From: Shimia_B sp038528385
Lineage (GTDB): Bacteria > Pseudomonadota > Alphaproteobacteria > Rhodobacterales > Rhodobacteraceae
Reading direction: 5' to 3'
DNA: 64,000 nt
Assembly (NCBI GenBank): GCA_038528385.1
Contig: JBCBET010000004.1
Location: 62,001 to 126,000 of the forward strand
Shown here: in pieces, positions 23,770 through 31,558 of the stretch
Layout: every line of letters begins with the position of its first letter
How positions within the stretch are numbered: the stretch's first letter is position 1
Made by a program: the position numbers and the translations under genes
The notes under the pieces: model-generated
Told to the model about the DNA's origin: nothing
Database searches by the model: none
What the model saw: the letters and a program-made list of their open reading frames with translations, nothing else

Positions 23770-26137
23770 CGGCGAAAACCTTGAGCAAGCGTGAGGGATC
23801 GGTGCGCGCGAGGCGGAGCGCGGGAATGAGGGCTGCGGCCACGGCCGCCAGCAGTGCCAGCACTCCGAGACGGGCCCAGTCCAGCGGGAAGGGCAGGAGT
23901 GGCAACCGCCAGCCGAAGGCCTGCACGTTCACCACCGCAAGGAGCGCCCAGGCCACGGCGAGCCCCAGCGGCAGCGCGAGAATGAACGTGAGCGCGCCTG
24001 CCAGCGCCGCGCGCGCAAGCTCCAGCCAGGCGAGGCGGCTCCGCGTGATGCCCATGGCCCAGACCGGCGCCACCTGCGGCAGGCGCATCGTCCCGAGCGT
24101 GGTGAGCGAGGCGAGGATGGCGAAGGCGGCGACACCCAGTGTGAGCACGTTTAGCGCGCCGGTCACGAGAAACGTCCGCTCGAACACATCGAGGGAGAAG
24201 CGCTTCACCGTCGCCTGATCGAGGATCGCGCCCGGCTGTATGCCCAGCGCCTCCAGGTCCTCCCGCAGCTCCGGGATGCGCGCGGGATTGAGCCGCGCTG
24301 CATAGCGCAAGGGGGAGATGTCGGGGACGCGTGCGAGAAGCTCCGCTTGCCCCACCATCGCCTGTCCGCGCGGGTTCCCATAATCGGTGTAGTAGCCCAC
24401 GACAGGTAGCTCCCAAGCGGGCAGGAGGCGCAGCGGATCGCCGAGCGAGAGCTCCTCGCGCCGCCAGAGCTGCTCGTTGACGAGCGCGCCCGTGCCCGCC
24501 GCCACCCGCGCCCAGGCATCGGCCTCGGAGACAACGAGGGGCCAGCCGTCGCGGTAGGTCACGTGGTCGATCACGCCGAGGATGTCGCCCGGCGCCCCGC
24601 GCAGGCGCGTCTCGGTCGTGCGCAGGGGGATCGCCTTGTCGGTATTGGCCTCGAGAAAGGCTTCGAGCTCCCGCGCCTGATCGGCGGTGGAGGCAGTGAC
24701 ATAGAGCTCGGAGGCGAGGCGTTGCTCGATCCAGCCCGTGAACGTGGCGCGGAAGGACGACACCATCGTGCCCACCCCGATATTGACCGCGAGCGCCAGG
24801 AGCAGCGCCATGAGCGCGAGCGATAGACCCGGCACCTGCTGGCGCGTGTCGGCGATCGTCCACGCGGCGAGCGGGCCCTTGGCCAGCGGCTGCAGCAGGC
24901 TCAGCGCGGCATCGAGCGCGAGCGGCAGGATGAGGGCGGCGCCGAAGAGGAGCCCGCCCATCATGGTGAAGCCCGCGATGAGGCCAGCATCCCAGCGATG
25001 GCCAGTGGCCGCTATGATCCCTGCTACTGCGAGGAAAACGAGGCCTGCCGCTGCCTGCCAACGGAGCGCGCGCGCATTGGCCATGGCCCAGGCGCGGGGC
25101 CGTGCAGGCGCGAGGATCGGCATGCGTGCCGCGCGCCAGATATTGCTGGCCGTGGCCGCCATGGCCCCCACGAAGGCGAGCGCCGCGCCCGAGGCCATCC
25201 AGCGCCAATCGAGCGTCAGGCTGCCCGGGACGGAGGCGCCGTAGAGCCCGCCCAGCGTGGCCGCGACACCCGGCAGGAGCGCCGTGGCGATGAGGTAGCC
25301 CAGCCCGATCCCCAGCGCGCCCGAGATGGTGGCGAGCGCCAGCGCCTCCGCCGCGATGAGCGTCGTGACCGTGCGCGTGGGCAGGCCCAGGGCGCGCAGC
25401 GTCCGGAACATCGCGCGCCGCTGCTCGAAGGCGAGGCCCATGGCGGCATGCACGATGAAGAGGCCCACGGCGAAGCTGAGGAAGCCGAAGGCCGTGAGAT
25501 TGAGGTGGAACGACCGCGTGAGCCGCGCGATCTCCGCCCCGGTATCCTGCTCGGAGAGCACCAGCGTGTCCGGCAGCGGCGGCAGCCCGCGGGGCTGGTT
25601 GGGCAGGAGCACGAAGTAGCTGATGACCTCCCGGTCGAGCAGCTCCCAGGCCGTCGTGATGTCCGTCACCGCCTCTCCCACTGGCAGGTTCGCGGCGATT
25701 TCATAGGTGATCCCGGGGACTTCCAGCGTCTCCGGATGCGCCTGCACGATCCCGTCCGAGACGAAGCGGCCGAGGCTCTCACCATCCGTGAGCGCCGGGC
25801 GGGTGGGCGAGGGTGGCAGCGTGAACGGGTCGATGCCGACGAGCGTCACGCGGCCCAGCCGCCCCTCGACGACCGGAGAGACGAGCCAGCCCATGCGGCG
25901 CAATTCCGCGAATGTTTCCGGGGGCATGGCCTCACCGTCGCGGCGGGTCAGCCGGGTCTCTGTGCCCTGCCCGAGGGCCGTTGCGGCCTCGTCGTAGCTC
26001 GCGCGGGCCTCGGCATTGATCGCCTGCACGCCGGTCCAGAGCGCGGTGGCCGCGGCAAGGCCCGCCACCAGCGTCAGCAGCTGGAGGGGGTGGCGCCGCC
26101 AATGGCTCAGCAGCGCGGTCAAGCCGCTGACCCACAT
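23759..26137 (-). CDS. FtsX-like ABC transporter permease, fused double domain
   Basis: A 792-residue permease with an N-terminal helix (LLTLVAGLAAATALWTGVQA), a large periplasmic region, a three-helix FtsX/MacB-like block near residues 225-345, further hydrophobic stretches at about 360-470, a second periplasmic region and a final three-helix block at the C-terminus. This is the arrangement of two AttF/AttG- or LolC/E-like halves in one chain. The partner ATPase stop and this ATG share one base (TGATG). With the lipocalin-like protein it probably forms an envelope exporter or extractor; the cargo is unknown. Confidence 0.87.
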   Translation of the reverse strand: MWVSGLTALLSHWRRHPLQLLTLVAGLAAATALWTGVQAINAEARASYDEAATALGQGTETRLTRRDGEAMPPETFAELRRMGWLVSPVVEGRLGRVTLVGIDPFTLPPSPTRPALTDGESLGRFVSDGIVQAHPETLEVPGITYEIAANLPVGEAVTDITTAWELLDREVISYFVLLPNQPRGLPPLPDTLVLSEQDTGAEIARLTRSFHLNLTAFGFLSFAVGLFIVHAAMGLAFEQRRAMFRTLRALGLPTRTVTTLIAAEALALATISGALGIGLGYLIATALLPGVAATLGGLYGASVPGSLTLDWRWMASGAALAFVGAMAATASNIWRAARMPILAPARPRAWAMANARALRWQAAAGLVFLAVAGIIAATGHRWDAGLIAGFTMMGGLLFGAALILPLALDAALSLLQPLAKGPLAAWTIADTRQQVPGLSLALMALLLALAVNIGVGTMVSSFRATFTGWIEQRLASELYVTASTADQARELEAFLEANTDKAIPLRTTETRLRGAPGDILGVIDHVTYRDGWPLVVSEADAWARVAAGTGALVNEQLWRREELSLGDPLRLLPAWELPVVGYYTDYGNPRGQAMVGQAELLARVPDISPLRYAARLNPARIPELREDLEALGIQPGAILDQATVKRFSLDVFERTFLVTGALNVLTLGVAAFAILASLTTLGTMRLPQVAPVWAMGITRSRLAWLELARAALAGALTFILALPLGLAVAWALLAVVNVQAFGWRLPLLPFPLDWARLGVLALLAAVAAALIPALRLARTDPSRLLKVFADER

Positions 26138-26790
26138 CAGGAAATCTCGCCGTGGCTCAGGTGGATGCGGCGGTCGAGCGCCTCGGCGCGGGCGGGCGAA
26201 TGCGTGACCATGAGGAGGCCCGCGCCCGCCTCGCGCGTCAGGCGGACCATCAGCGCCATGACTTCGTCGCCGGTATTTTCGTCAAGGTTTCCAGTGGGTT
26301 CGTCTGCCAGCACCAGCGCCGGTTTCGACGCGAGCGCGCGCCCGATGGCGACGCGTTGCTGCTGTCCACCGGAGAGCTGCTCGGGGAAGCGGGTGCCGAG
26401 GGTCTGGAGGCCGAGCGAGGCGGTGAGTTCGGTGATCCAGGGCGCGTCAACGTGGCCCGAGAGGCGCGCGTGAAAGGCGAGGTTCTGGGCGACGGTGAGG
26501 GACGGGATCAGGTTAAACTGCTGAAAAATAACGCCAATATCCTTGCGCCGGATCGCGGCCAGCGCGGCATCGCCCAAGCCGACGACCTCCTGACCGTTCA
26601 AGGCGACGGAGCCGCCATTCGCGGGCTCGAGCCCACCCACGACATGGAGCAGCGTCGATTTCCCGGACCCGGATTCCCCAGTCAAAGCAAGGGTTTGCCC
26701 CGCCTCGAGCGTGAACGACACGCCCTTCAGGACCTCGAGCGGAGGCTCCCCGGGGAAGGTTTTCGAGACGTCTTTGACACTGAGCAGCAT
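26137..26790 (-). CDS. ABC transporter ATPase, LolD/MacB type
   Basis: A 217-residue ATPase: Walker A GESGSGKST, Q-loop IFQQFNLIPSLT, signature LSGGQQQRVAIGRAL, Walker B ALVLADEPTGNLDENT and H-loop VTHSP. DEPTGNLD is typical of the LolD/MacB/FtsE branch that couples to FtsX-like permeases. I chose the ATG at 26790 (MLLSVKDVSKTFPGEP). It is the first gene of the exporter operon. Three GTACA iterons lie about 90-120 bases upstream. Confidence 0.92.
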   Translation of the reverse strand: MLLSVKDVSKTFPGEPPLEVLKGVSFTLEAGQTLALTGESGSGKSTLLHVVGGLEPANGGSVALNGQEVVGLGDAALAAIRRKDIGVIFQQFNLIPSLTVAQNLAFHARLSGHVDAPWITELTASLGLQTLGTRFPEQLSGGQQQRVAIGRALASKPALVLADEPTGNLDENTGDEVMALMVRLTREAGAGLLMVTHSPARAEALDRRIHLSHGEIS

Positions 26791-26881
26791 GGCCGTGGAC
26801 CTAGCCGCGCACCCCGCCCCGTAAACCCCGCCCGCCGCGTTAACCTCCGAGATTTTCGGCGAAATCGCGGGGGCACAAGGC

Positions 26882-26912
26882 GTACACATCCCGTACACAA
26901 CCTGTACATACA
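26882..26912. promoter_or_regulatory. Three GTACA direct repeats at 11-base spacing
   Basis: GTACACA at 26882, GTACACA at 26893 and GTACATA at 26904 repeat with exactly one helical turn between them, inside the gap upstream of the ABC exporter operon. Such phased repeats usually mark an operator for a cooperatively binding regulator. No regulator is assigned; the LacI gene at 29003-30031 is nearby but would be expected to prefer a palindrome. Confidence 0.5.
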
Positions 26913-26947
26913 GCGATGCACCTCGCGGGCGTTAACACTCGCACGTC

Positions 26948-26964
26948 GGTGCGCAGTGCGCACC
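26948..26964. terminator. Short inverted repeat after the TPR gene
   Basis: GGTGCGC / GCGCACC arms around a 3-base centre lie immediately after the stop of the TPR gene (minus strand). No T-run follows, so termination is uncertain. Confidence 0.4.
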
Positions 26965-28854
26965 CTACGGCAGGGCGTCGAGCTTCGCGCGTATGGAATC
27001 GCGAAGGCGGGTGGCCTTGGCGTGATTGTAGCTCATGTGCTCCGGATCGAAGACGGTGAGCGCGGCGTCCACATGGGCTAGCGCCTCCGTGAGCAGGGGC
27101 CGGGGATCGGGCGCGCTGTCATGCTCTGCCCAAGCCTTTTTTGCGATTGCAAGGTTCTCCTGCGTCATGGCCCACTGCACCGGGTGGTCCTGGCGGTTGT
27201 AGACTTCTATCGCGGCGTCAAAGGCGGCGACGGCCTCCGCAAGGAGCTCGGCCCCCCGCGCGCCCTCTTTGCGGATGCCTTGGTTACGCAGCGCGATGCC
27301 CTTGTTGTTCTGCGTCATGGCCCAGTCCACCGGGTGGTCTCGGCGGGTGTAGACCTTTAGCGCGGCGTCAAAGGCGGCGACGGCCTCCGCAAGGAGCTCG
27401 GCCCCCCGCGCGCCCTCTTTGCGGATGCCTTGGTTACGCAGCGCGTTGCCTTTGTTGTTCTGCGTCATGGCCCAGTCCACCGGGTGGTCCTCACGGGTGC
27501 GGACCTCCAGCGCGGCGCCATAGGCGGCGACGGCCTGGGCGAGGAGGTCCGCCCCCCGCGCACCCTCCGTGCGGATCGCTTGCTCTTGCAGCGCGATGCC
27601 CTTGTTGTTCTGCGTTGTGGCCCACTCCACCGGGTGGTCCTGACGGGTGCGGACTTCAAGCGCGGTGTCAAAGGTGGCGACGGCCTCGGCAAGGAGAGCG
27701 GCGCCTCCTGCGCCTTCCGTGCGGATGCCTTGGTTCTGCAAAGCAACGGCGGCGTCGTTCTGAGCCATGGCACGGAGATAGGGTGTCGGGGCAATTCCTT
27801 CGCATTGGCGCGCAAGGCCGATGGCGGAGATGAGCACGAAGGGCGCGCCAGTGCGCAAGCCGGTTTGGTAGCGGTCGATGAAAAGCTCGCGAAGCTGCTG
27901 GAATTGGTCCTCGACGCTCGGCGCGTCGAGCCGGATTCTCTCCAGCGCGAAGTCGGCGTAGCTTTCGGCGTCGTTCACGAACTCGGCTTGCGCCATGGCT
28001 TCGTCCAGCACGCGGCCGTCGGCGGCGAGTTGGCGCTCGCGTTGGGCGCGGCGGCGGGCGGTGTCTTCGCGCAGGCGCGCCAAAGCGCCCTTCGTGTCGC
28101 CAGCGTGGTTGAGCGCGCGGACCTCGGCGACGATGGCGTCGACCTCCTCGCCCAGGTTCGAGGGCTGCGCGCCGAGGTCGAGCCGCCGCGCGGCGGCTGC
28201 GAGCGCGCTCGTGACGTTGGCCATGGCGGCGGCGAAGTCATCGCCCGTCTCCGGGACGAAGTTCTGGACGATGGAGATCAGGAACTGCCGCTCCGTTCGG
28301 AGCGCGGCGAGTTCCTCCCGGTCCTCGACGTCGAGCGTGGCGGCGGCGATGAGGCGGCTTTCCATCGTCTCCAGGCGGCCCTCGATGCCGATGATCCCCT
28401 CTTGCACGAAGAGCGCGTGGAAGGTGGCGTCTTTGCGGAACTCCGTGAAGGCCTCTGCGATGACGGCGCGGAGGAGGTCGTCCACGCGGTCGTCCTCCGG
28501 CGGCGGGGCCTTGGCGAAGAGGTGGGCGTAGAGCGCGGCGGGGAAATCTCGGCGGGCCTCGGGCGCCTTCAGGAGCGCGGCGTCGGTGCGGATGGCGCCT
28601 CCCTTCTCAAGGAGGAGCGCGTTGGCGGTGGCGATGGCGCTGTCCGGGAATTCGGGGTTGTCGTCCAGCATCGCGGTGAGCGCGGCGGCGGCGCGGGTGG
28701 CGGCGTCCGGCTCATTGCCGGGGAGGAACTTGGCGAGGCCAGAGACCTTCGAGAACGCCTTTTCCGCGTGCGCGACGGTGGTGGCGCCCGTGGCCGCGGA
28801 GAGGGCCCAGAGGCAGACTTTCACGGTCTCTATGGCGAGGGCGCGGCGGCTCAT
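26965..28854 (-). CDS. TPR protein with recently duplicated repeats
   Basis: A 629-residue protein. The N-terminus (SRRALAIETVKVCLWALSAA) is hydrophobic and could be a membrane or signal segment. Residues about 30-390 are helical and charged, with a coiled-coil-like stretch near TKGALARLREDTARRRAQRE. Residues about 390-600 are tetratricopeptide units of 50 residues with the pattern HPVxWAMTQNNKGxALxxQ, GARGAELLAEAVAAFDAAL. I do not recognise a function; TPRs normally bind protein partners. It is flanked by the exporter operon and the LacI gene, with no tight operon link to either. Confidence 0.8.
   Translation of the reverse strand: MSRRALAIETVKVCLWALSAATGATTVAHAEKAFSKVSGLAKFLPGNEPDAATRAAAALTAMLDDNPEFPDSAIATANALLLEKGGAIRTDAALLKAPEARRDFPAALYAHLFAKAPPPEDDRVDDLLRAVIAEAFTEFRKDATFHALFVQEGIIGIEGRLETMESRLIAAATLDVEDREELAALRTERQFLISIVQNFVPETGDDFAAAMANVTSALAAAARRLDLGAQPSNLGEEVDAIVAEVRALNHAGDTKGALARLREDTARRRAQRERQLAADGRVLDEAMAQAEFVNDAESYADFALERIRLDAPSVEDQFQQLRELFIDRYQTGLRTGAPFVLISAIGLARQCEGIAPTPYLRAMAQNDAAVALQNQGIRTEGAGGAALLAEAVATFDTALEVRTRQDHPVEWATTQNNKGIALQEQAIRTEGARGADLLAQAVAAYGAALEVRTREDHPVDWAMTQNNKGNALRNQGIRKEGARGAELLAEAVAAFDAALKVYTRRDHPVDWAMTQNNKGIALRNQGIRKEGARGAELLAEAVAAFDAAIEVYNRQDHPVQWAMTQENLAIAKKAWAEHDSAPDPRPLLTEALAHVDAALTVFDPEHMSYNHAKATRLRDSIRAKLDALP
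27166..27765 (-). repeat. Four 150-base tandem repeats in the TPR gene
   Basis: Units begin at 27166, 27316, 27466 and 27616, a constant 150-base period (50 codons). The first two share an identical block of more than 80 bases (27211-27294 and 27361-27444), while the third and fourth are more diverged. This points to recent duplication or gene conversion of TPR units. Confidence 0.9.
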
Positions 28855-28984
28855 GAGGCGAGGCTAGCGGACTGGGAGACGCGCGCAAGTTGCGCGGCGC
28901 CGGGCGGTCACCGGGATGGCGTGCGAGTGTCGTGCCGCGCGCGTGATGCGCAGGCCGTGGAGGTGGGTTGGAAATCCACCCTAG

Positions 28985-29009
28985 GGGATAGGCCGTCGTG
29001 GCCTATCCC
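28985..29009 (-). terminator. Hairpin at the end of the LacI-type gene
   Basis: GGGATAGGCC and GGCCTATCCC form a perfect 10-bp stem with a 5-base loop. It overlaps the last codons and stop of the regulator gene. No T-run follows on the minus strand, so it may slow decay rather than terminate. Confidence 0.5.
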
Positions 29010-30031
29010 AGCTTGCGGCGCAGCGTGTCGCCGGGGGCGATCTTCGGGGTGAGTTCCTCGATGACGGGCGGGGCGTCGGGGTCCTCCACGCGGGCGCGGA
29101 CGATCTCGGCGGCGCGGGCGCCGATCTCGGTGCGGCAGCTGTCCATGGTGGCCAGGCGCCGGGGCAGGCCCTCCAGGAGCTCCACGCCGTTGAAGCCCGC
29201 GAGGCCCATGCGGCTCGGGATCGGGACCTCCTTTTCCAGGAGGTAGAGGAGCCCGCCCGCGCCGATCATGTCGTTGGAGTAGTAGAGGAAGTCGAGCTCC
29301 GGGTTCCGCTCCAGCATGGCGGCCGTCATCTCCCGGCCTTTCGCCAGCGCGGAGCCGCCCTCGTAGAATTCCTGGTCCTCCACCTGGCGGCCGCCTTTTG
29401 CCAGCGCCTCCGTGAAGCCTTCGAAGCGTTTGCGGGCGCGGTGGTCGAGGGGCATCTTGGTGCCGAGGAAGCCGATGGTCTCGTAGCCCTGTTTCAGGAT
29501 CTGCTCGGCCATCTTGCGACCCGCGCGGCGGTGGGAGATGCCCACGGCGTTGTCCACGGGCGTGCCGTCGATATCCATGATCTGGACGATGGGGATGCCG
29601 GAATTGGCGAGCATGGCCTTGGCGGCGTCGGTTTGTTCAAGGCCCGCGATGATGACGCCCGAGGGCCGCCAGGAGAGCATCTCGTAGAGCACCTCCTCCT
29701 CGCGCTCGGGGGAGTAGTTGGTGACGCCCACGACGGGCTGGAGGCCCGAGCCGTCGAGGTGGTTGGAAATGGCGGTCATGACCTCCGGGAAGACCATGTT
29801 GGAGAGCGACGGAATGATGACGGCCACGAGATTGACCCGCTGGGAGGCGAGCGCGCCGGCGATCTTGTTGGGCACGTAGCCCAGCGTCTTGGCGGCGGTG
29901 AGCACCTTCTGGCGGGTGGGTTCGCTCACCTCGCCGCGGTTGCGGAGCACGCGGCTCACGGTCATTTCGCTCACGCCCGAGGCGTCGGAGACATCGCGTA
30001 GGGTGAGCGGACGGCGGGGCGGGACGGTCAC
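29003..30031 (-). CDS. LacI-family transcriptional regulator
   Basis: A 342-residue repressor-type protein. The N-terminal helix-turn-helix TLRDVSDASGVSEMTVSRVL and hinge NKIAGALASQR are followed by a periplasmic-binding-protein-like sensor domain (LVAVIIPSLSNMVFPEVM; GVIIAGLEQTD; IGFLGTKMPLDHRARKRFEG; YYSNDMIGAGG). The sequence resembles the gluconate-operon GntR branch, but no sugar catabolic genes lie nearby, so the ligand is unknown. It is a single gene, divergent from the VPLPA-CTERM gene. Confidence 0.9.
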   Translation of the reverse strand: MTVPPRRPLTLRDVSDASGVSEMTVSRVLRNRGEVSEPTRQKVLTAAKTLGYVPNKIAGALASQRVNLVAVIIPSLSNMVFPEVMTAISNHLDGSGLQPVVGVTNYSPEREEEVLYEMLSWRPSGVIIAGLEQTDAAKAMLANSGIPIVQIMDIDGTPVDNAVGISHRRAGRKMAEQILKQGYETIGFLGTKMPLDHRARKRFEGFTEALAKGGRQVEDQEFYEGGSALAKGREMTAAMLERNPELDFLYYSNDMIGAGGLLYLLEKEVPIPSRMGLAGFNGVELLEGLPRRLATMDSCRTEIGARAAEIVRARVEDPDAPPVIEELTPKIAPGDTLRRKLG

Positions 30032-30405
30032 GTCGGGGCGTTCCTCGGTGGTTTCGGTGATCTAAGCGCAAAGGCGGGGAAACGGCAAAGGGTTCCTCGC
30101 GTGGCGCGGCTGGCGGGGCGTGTGGGCAGATTGCGAATCAGGAGCGGGCGGGCGCGGCCCCGGCTGCAGCCCCAGGTTGAGCGGCCTCCGCGCCGCGCTG
30201 CCGTGGCGCGTGCACGCTCCCATAGGTTGAATTCGCGTCACGGCCTTCCACCGGAGGCCTCGGGCGACCGTACCTTTTGGCGCGACAATACTGCAACGCA
30301 GCGGCGTTTGTTTTGCCGCCTCCCCGAGATCGGCCGAATAAGGCGAAAATGCGCTTCTTTTGATGGCCGGAAAATGGCAGTTTCTCTCTGGGTACAGGGT
30401 AACGA
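30032..30405. other. 374-base gap between the LacI and VPLPA-CTERM genes
   Basis: A divergent promoter region. The right part (about 30290-30400) is richer in A and T than the surroundings and is likely the promoter and leader of the CTERM gene. I found no clear LacI-type palindrome, RNA gene or small open frame. Confidence 0.5.
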
Positions 30406-31212
30406 GTGACGAGGTTCGTAGTGAATTTTCCCAGTGGTGCAGCCGCATTGACGGCTTTTGTAATGACCGCATCGTCCGCGGTCGCGTCAACGATTTCAGT
30501 CACGACTTTTTCGACTGCTGACTATCAAACGAAGTACGGCGATCTCGGCGGGGTCATCATTACGGAGACCTTCGCCGATTTCGCCGAAATGAACGTGGCC
30601 GGCAGCGGCGGCGCCTTCGACACCCAGACAGTGGGGACGTTCCAGACGCTCGGCGGCACCGGAAGCGGCGGCACCGTCAAGAAGGCCGACAACACCTTTA
30701 CCGGACAATCGGGCGCCAACCCGAACGACGGCAGCCGCCTCGCGATCCGCGACGGCGATGTCTTCGGGCGCAGAAGCACCAACGCCATCCCGGGCCTCGC
30801 GGCCGATGACAAGTTCCTCGACAGCAACGACACCCACGGCATCGCGTGGGACGTGGATGTGGGGCGCGACTTCCGCAAGATCCTGCTGACCCTGACCGAT
30901 GGCGCCGATGCCGGGGCCACCGTGCGCGTCAGCACCGTGCAGGGCGGGTTGCTCACCGGCGCGGAGTTCTTTCAAACGCAGCTCAACAAGAACCAGAAAA
31001 CCGTGCTGATCGATTTCGGCGCCCTGGTTCAAGGCGCGCGGATCGAATTCGGGAATTACACGGACGACACATTCACCGCCTACAGGGCCAACGACGGTCT
31101 GTCGCTCGATGACATCGCGGTCTCCGCGGTGCCCTTGCCGGCGTCCTTCCTGCTCCTCGGCGCGGCGCTTGCCGGCCTTGGGGCGGTCCGTCGGCGCAAG
31201 ACGGCCGCCTGA
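30406..31212 (+). CDS. Secreted protein with VPLPA-CTERM sorting signal
   Basis: A 268-residue exported protein. The N-terminus (ALTAFVMTASSAVA) is a signal peptide. The C-terminus has the complete VPLPA-CTERM tripartite signal: VPLPASFLLLGAALAGLG followed by AVRRRKTAA, which is a sorting motif, a hydrophobic helix and a basic tail. Such proteins are processed by an exosortase-type membrane enzyme, which is not in this window. The middle part is rich in Gly, Thr, Asp and Asn and likely extracellular. The GTG start at 30406 gives the full signal peptide. A terminator follows at 31244. Confidence 0.88.
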   Translation: MTRFVVNFPSGAAALTAFVMTASSAVASTISVTTFSTADYQTKYGDLGGVIITETFADFAEMNVAGSGGAFDTQTVGTFQTLGGTGSGGTVKKADNTFTGQSGANPNDGSRLAIRDGDVFGRRSTNAIPGLAADDKFLDSNDTHGIAWDVDVGRDFRKILLTLTDGADAGATVRVSTVQGGLLTGAEFFQTQLNKNQKTVLIDFGALVQGARIEFGNYTDDTFTAYRANDGLSLDDIAVSAVPLPASFLLLGAALAGLGAVRRRKTAA

Positions 31213-31243
31213 CGGTTCAACGGTACTATTTTAAAGAGTGTCA

Positions 31244-31271
31244 CGGGCAGCGGTCACCGCTGCCCGTTTTT
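31244..31271 (+). terminator. Rho-independent terminator after the VPLPA-CTERM gene
   Basis: CGGGCAGCGG / CCGCTGCCCG with a 3-base loop is followed by TTTTTC, 32 bases after the stop codon. Confidence 0.92.
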
Positions 31272-31281
31272 CATCGCGTAA

Positions 31282-31344
31282 CTGTTGCGCGCGATTTTCG
31301 TCACACACCTGTTGCGCGCGATTTTCGTCACACACCTGCTGCGC
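31282..31344. repeat. 27-base direct repeat, about 2.3 copies
   Basis: The unit CTGTTGCGCGCGATTTTCG plus TCACACAC occurs at 31282-31308 and 31309-31335, and a third copy is broken off at 31336-31344. It is noncoding and sits between the terminator and tRNA-Arg. Confidence 0.85.
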
Positions 31345-31436
31345 TAGGTCCGCCCCGCCGGGGATCGGCACGGCCGGGCCCCGGAATGCGAAAGTCTCTG
31401 GCCAGCGCCGCCGGGATTTTCCATAAGACGACGCGG

Positions 31437-31513
31437 GACCCCGTGGCTCAACTGGATAGAGCAGCCCCCTCCTAAGGGGCAGGTTGCAGGTTCGAATCCT
31501 GCCGGGGTCGCCA
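31437..31513 (+). tRNA. tRNA-Arg (anticodon CCT)
   Basis: A 77-base cloverleaf with acceptor arms GACCCCG / CGGGGTC, D-arm TGGCTCAACTGGATAGAGC, anticodon stem GCCCC-GGGGC with loop CTCCTAA (anticodon CCT), T-arm GGTTCGAATCC, discriminator G and an encoded CCA. It decodes the rare AGG codon. Confidence 0.97.
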
Positions 31514-31558
31514 CCGCCGCGCTGGTCTTTCGGGGCGCGCCGGGCGGTGACCCGCACC

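Noticed and set aside
22018..23784. A 588-codon plus-strand frame opposite the oxidase-family and AttH-like genes
   Set aside because: It spans two well-supported minus-strand genes and has no motifs of its own.
31437..31513. tRNA-Arg(CCT) as an integration site of a mobile element
   Set aside because: No integrase, phage gene or direct repeat of the tRNA 3' end is visible nearby. Flanking genes look chromosomal.
31231..31557. A 108-codon minus-strand frame covering the terminator, repeats and tRNA-Arg
   Set aside because: Its peptide is made of the translated tRNA and repeat; noncoding features explain the sequence.
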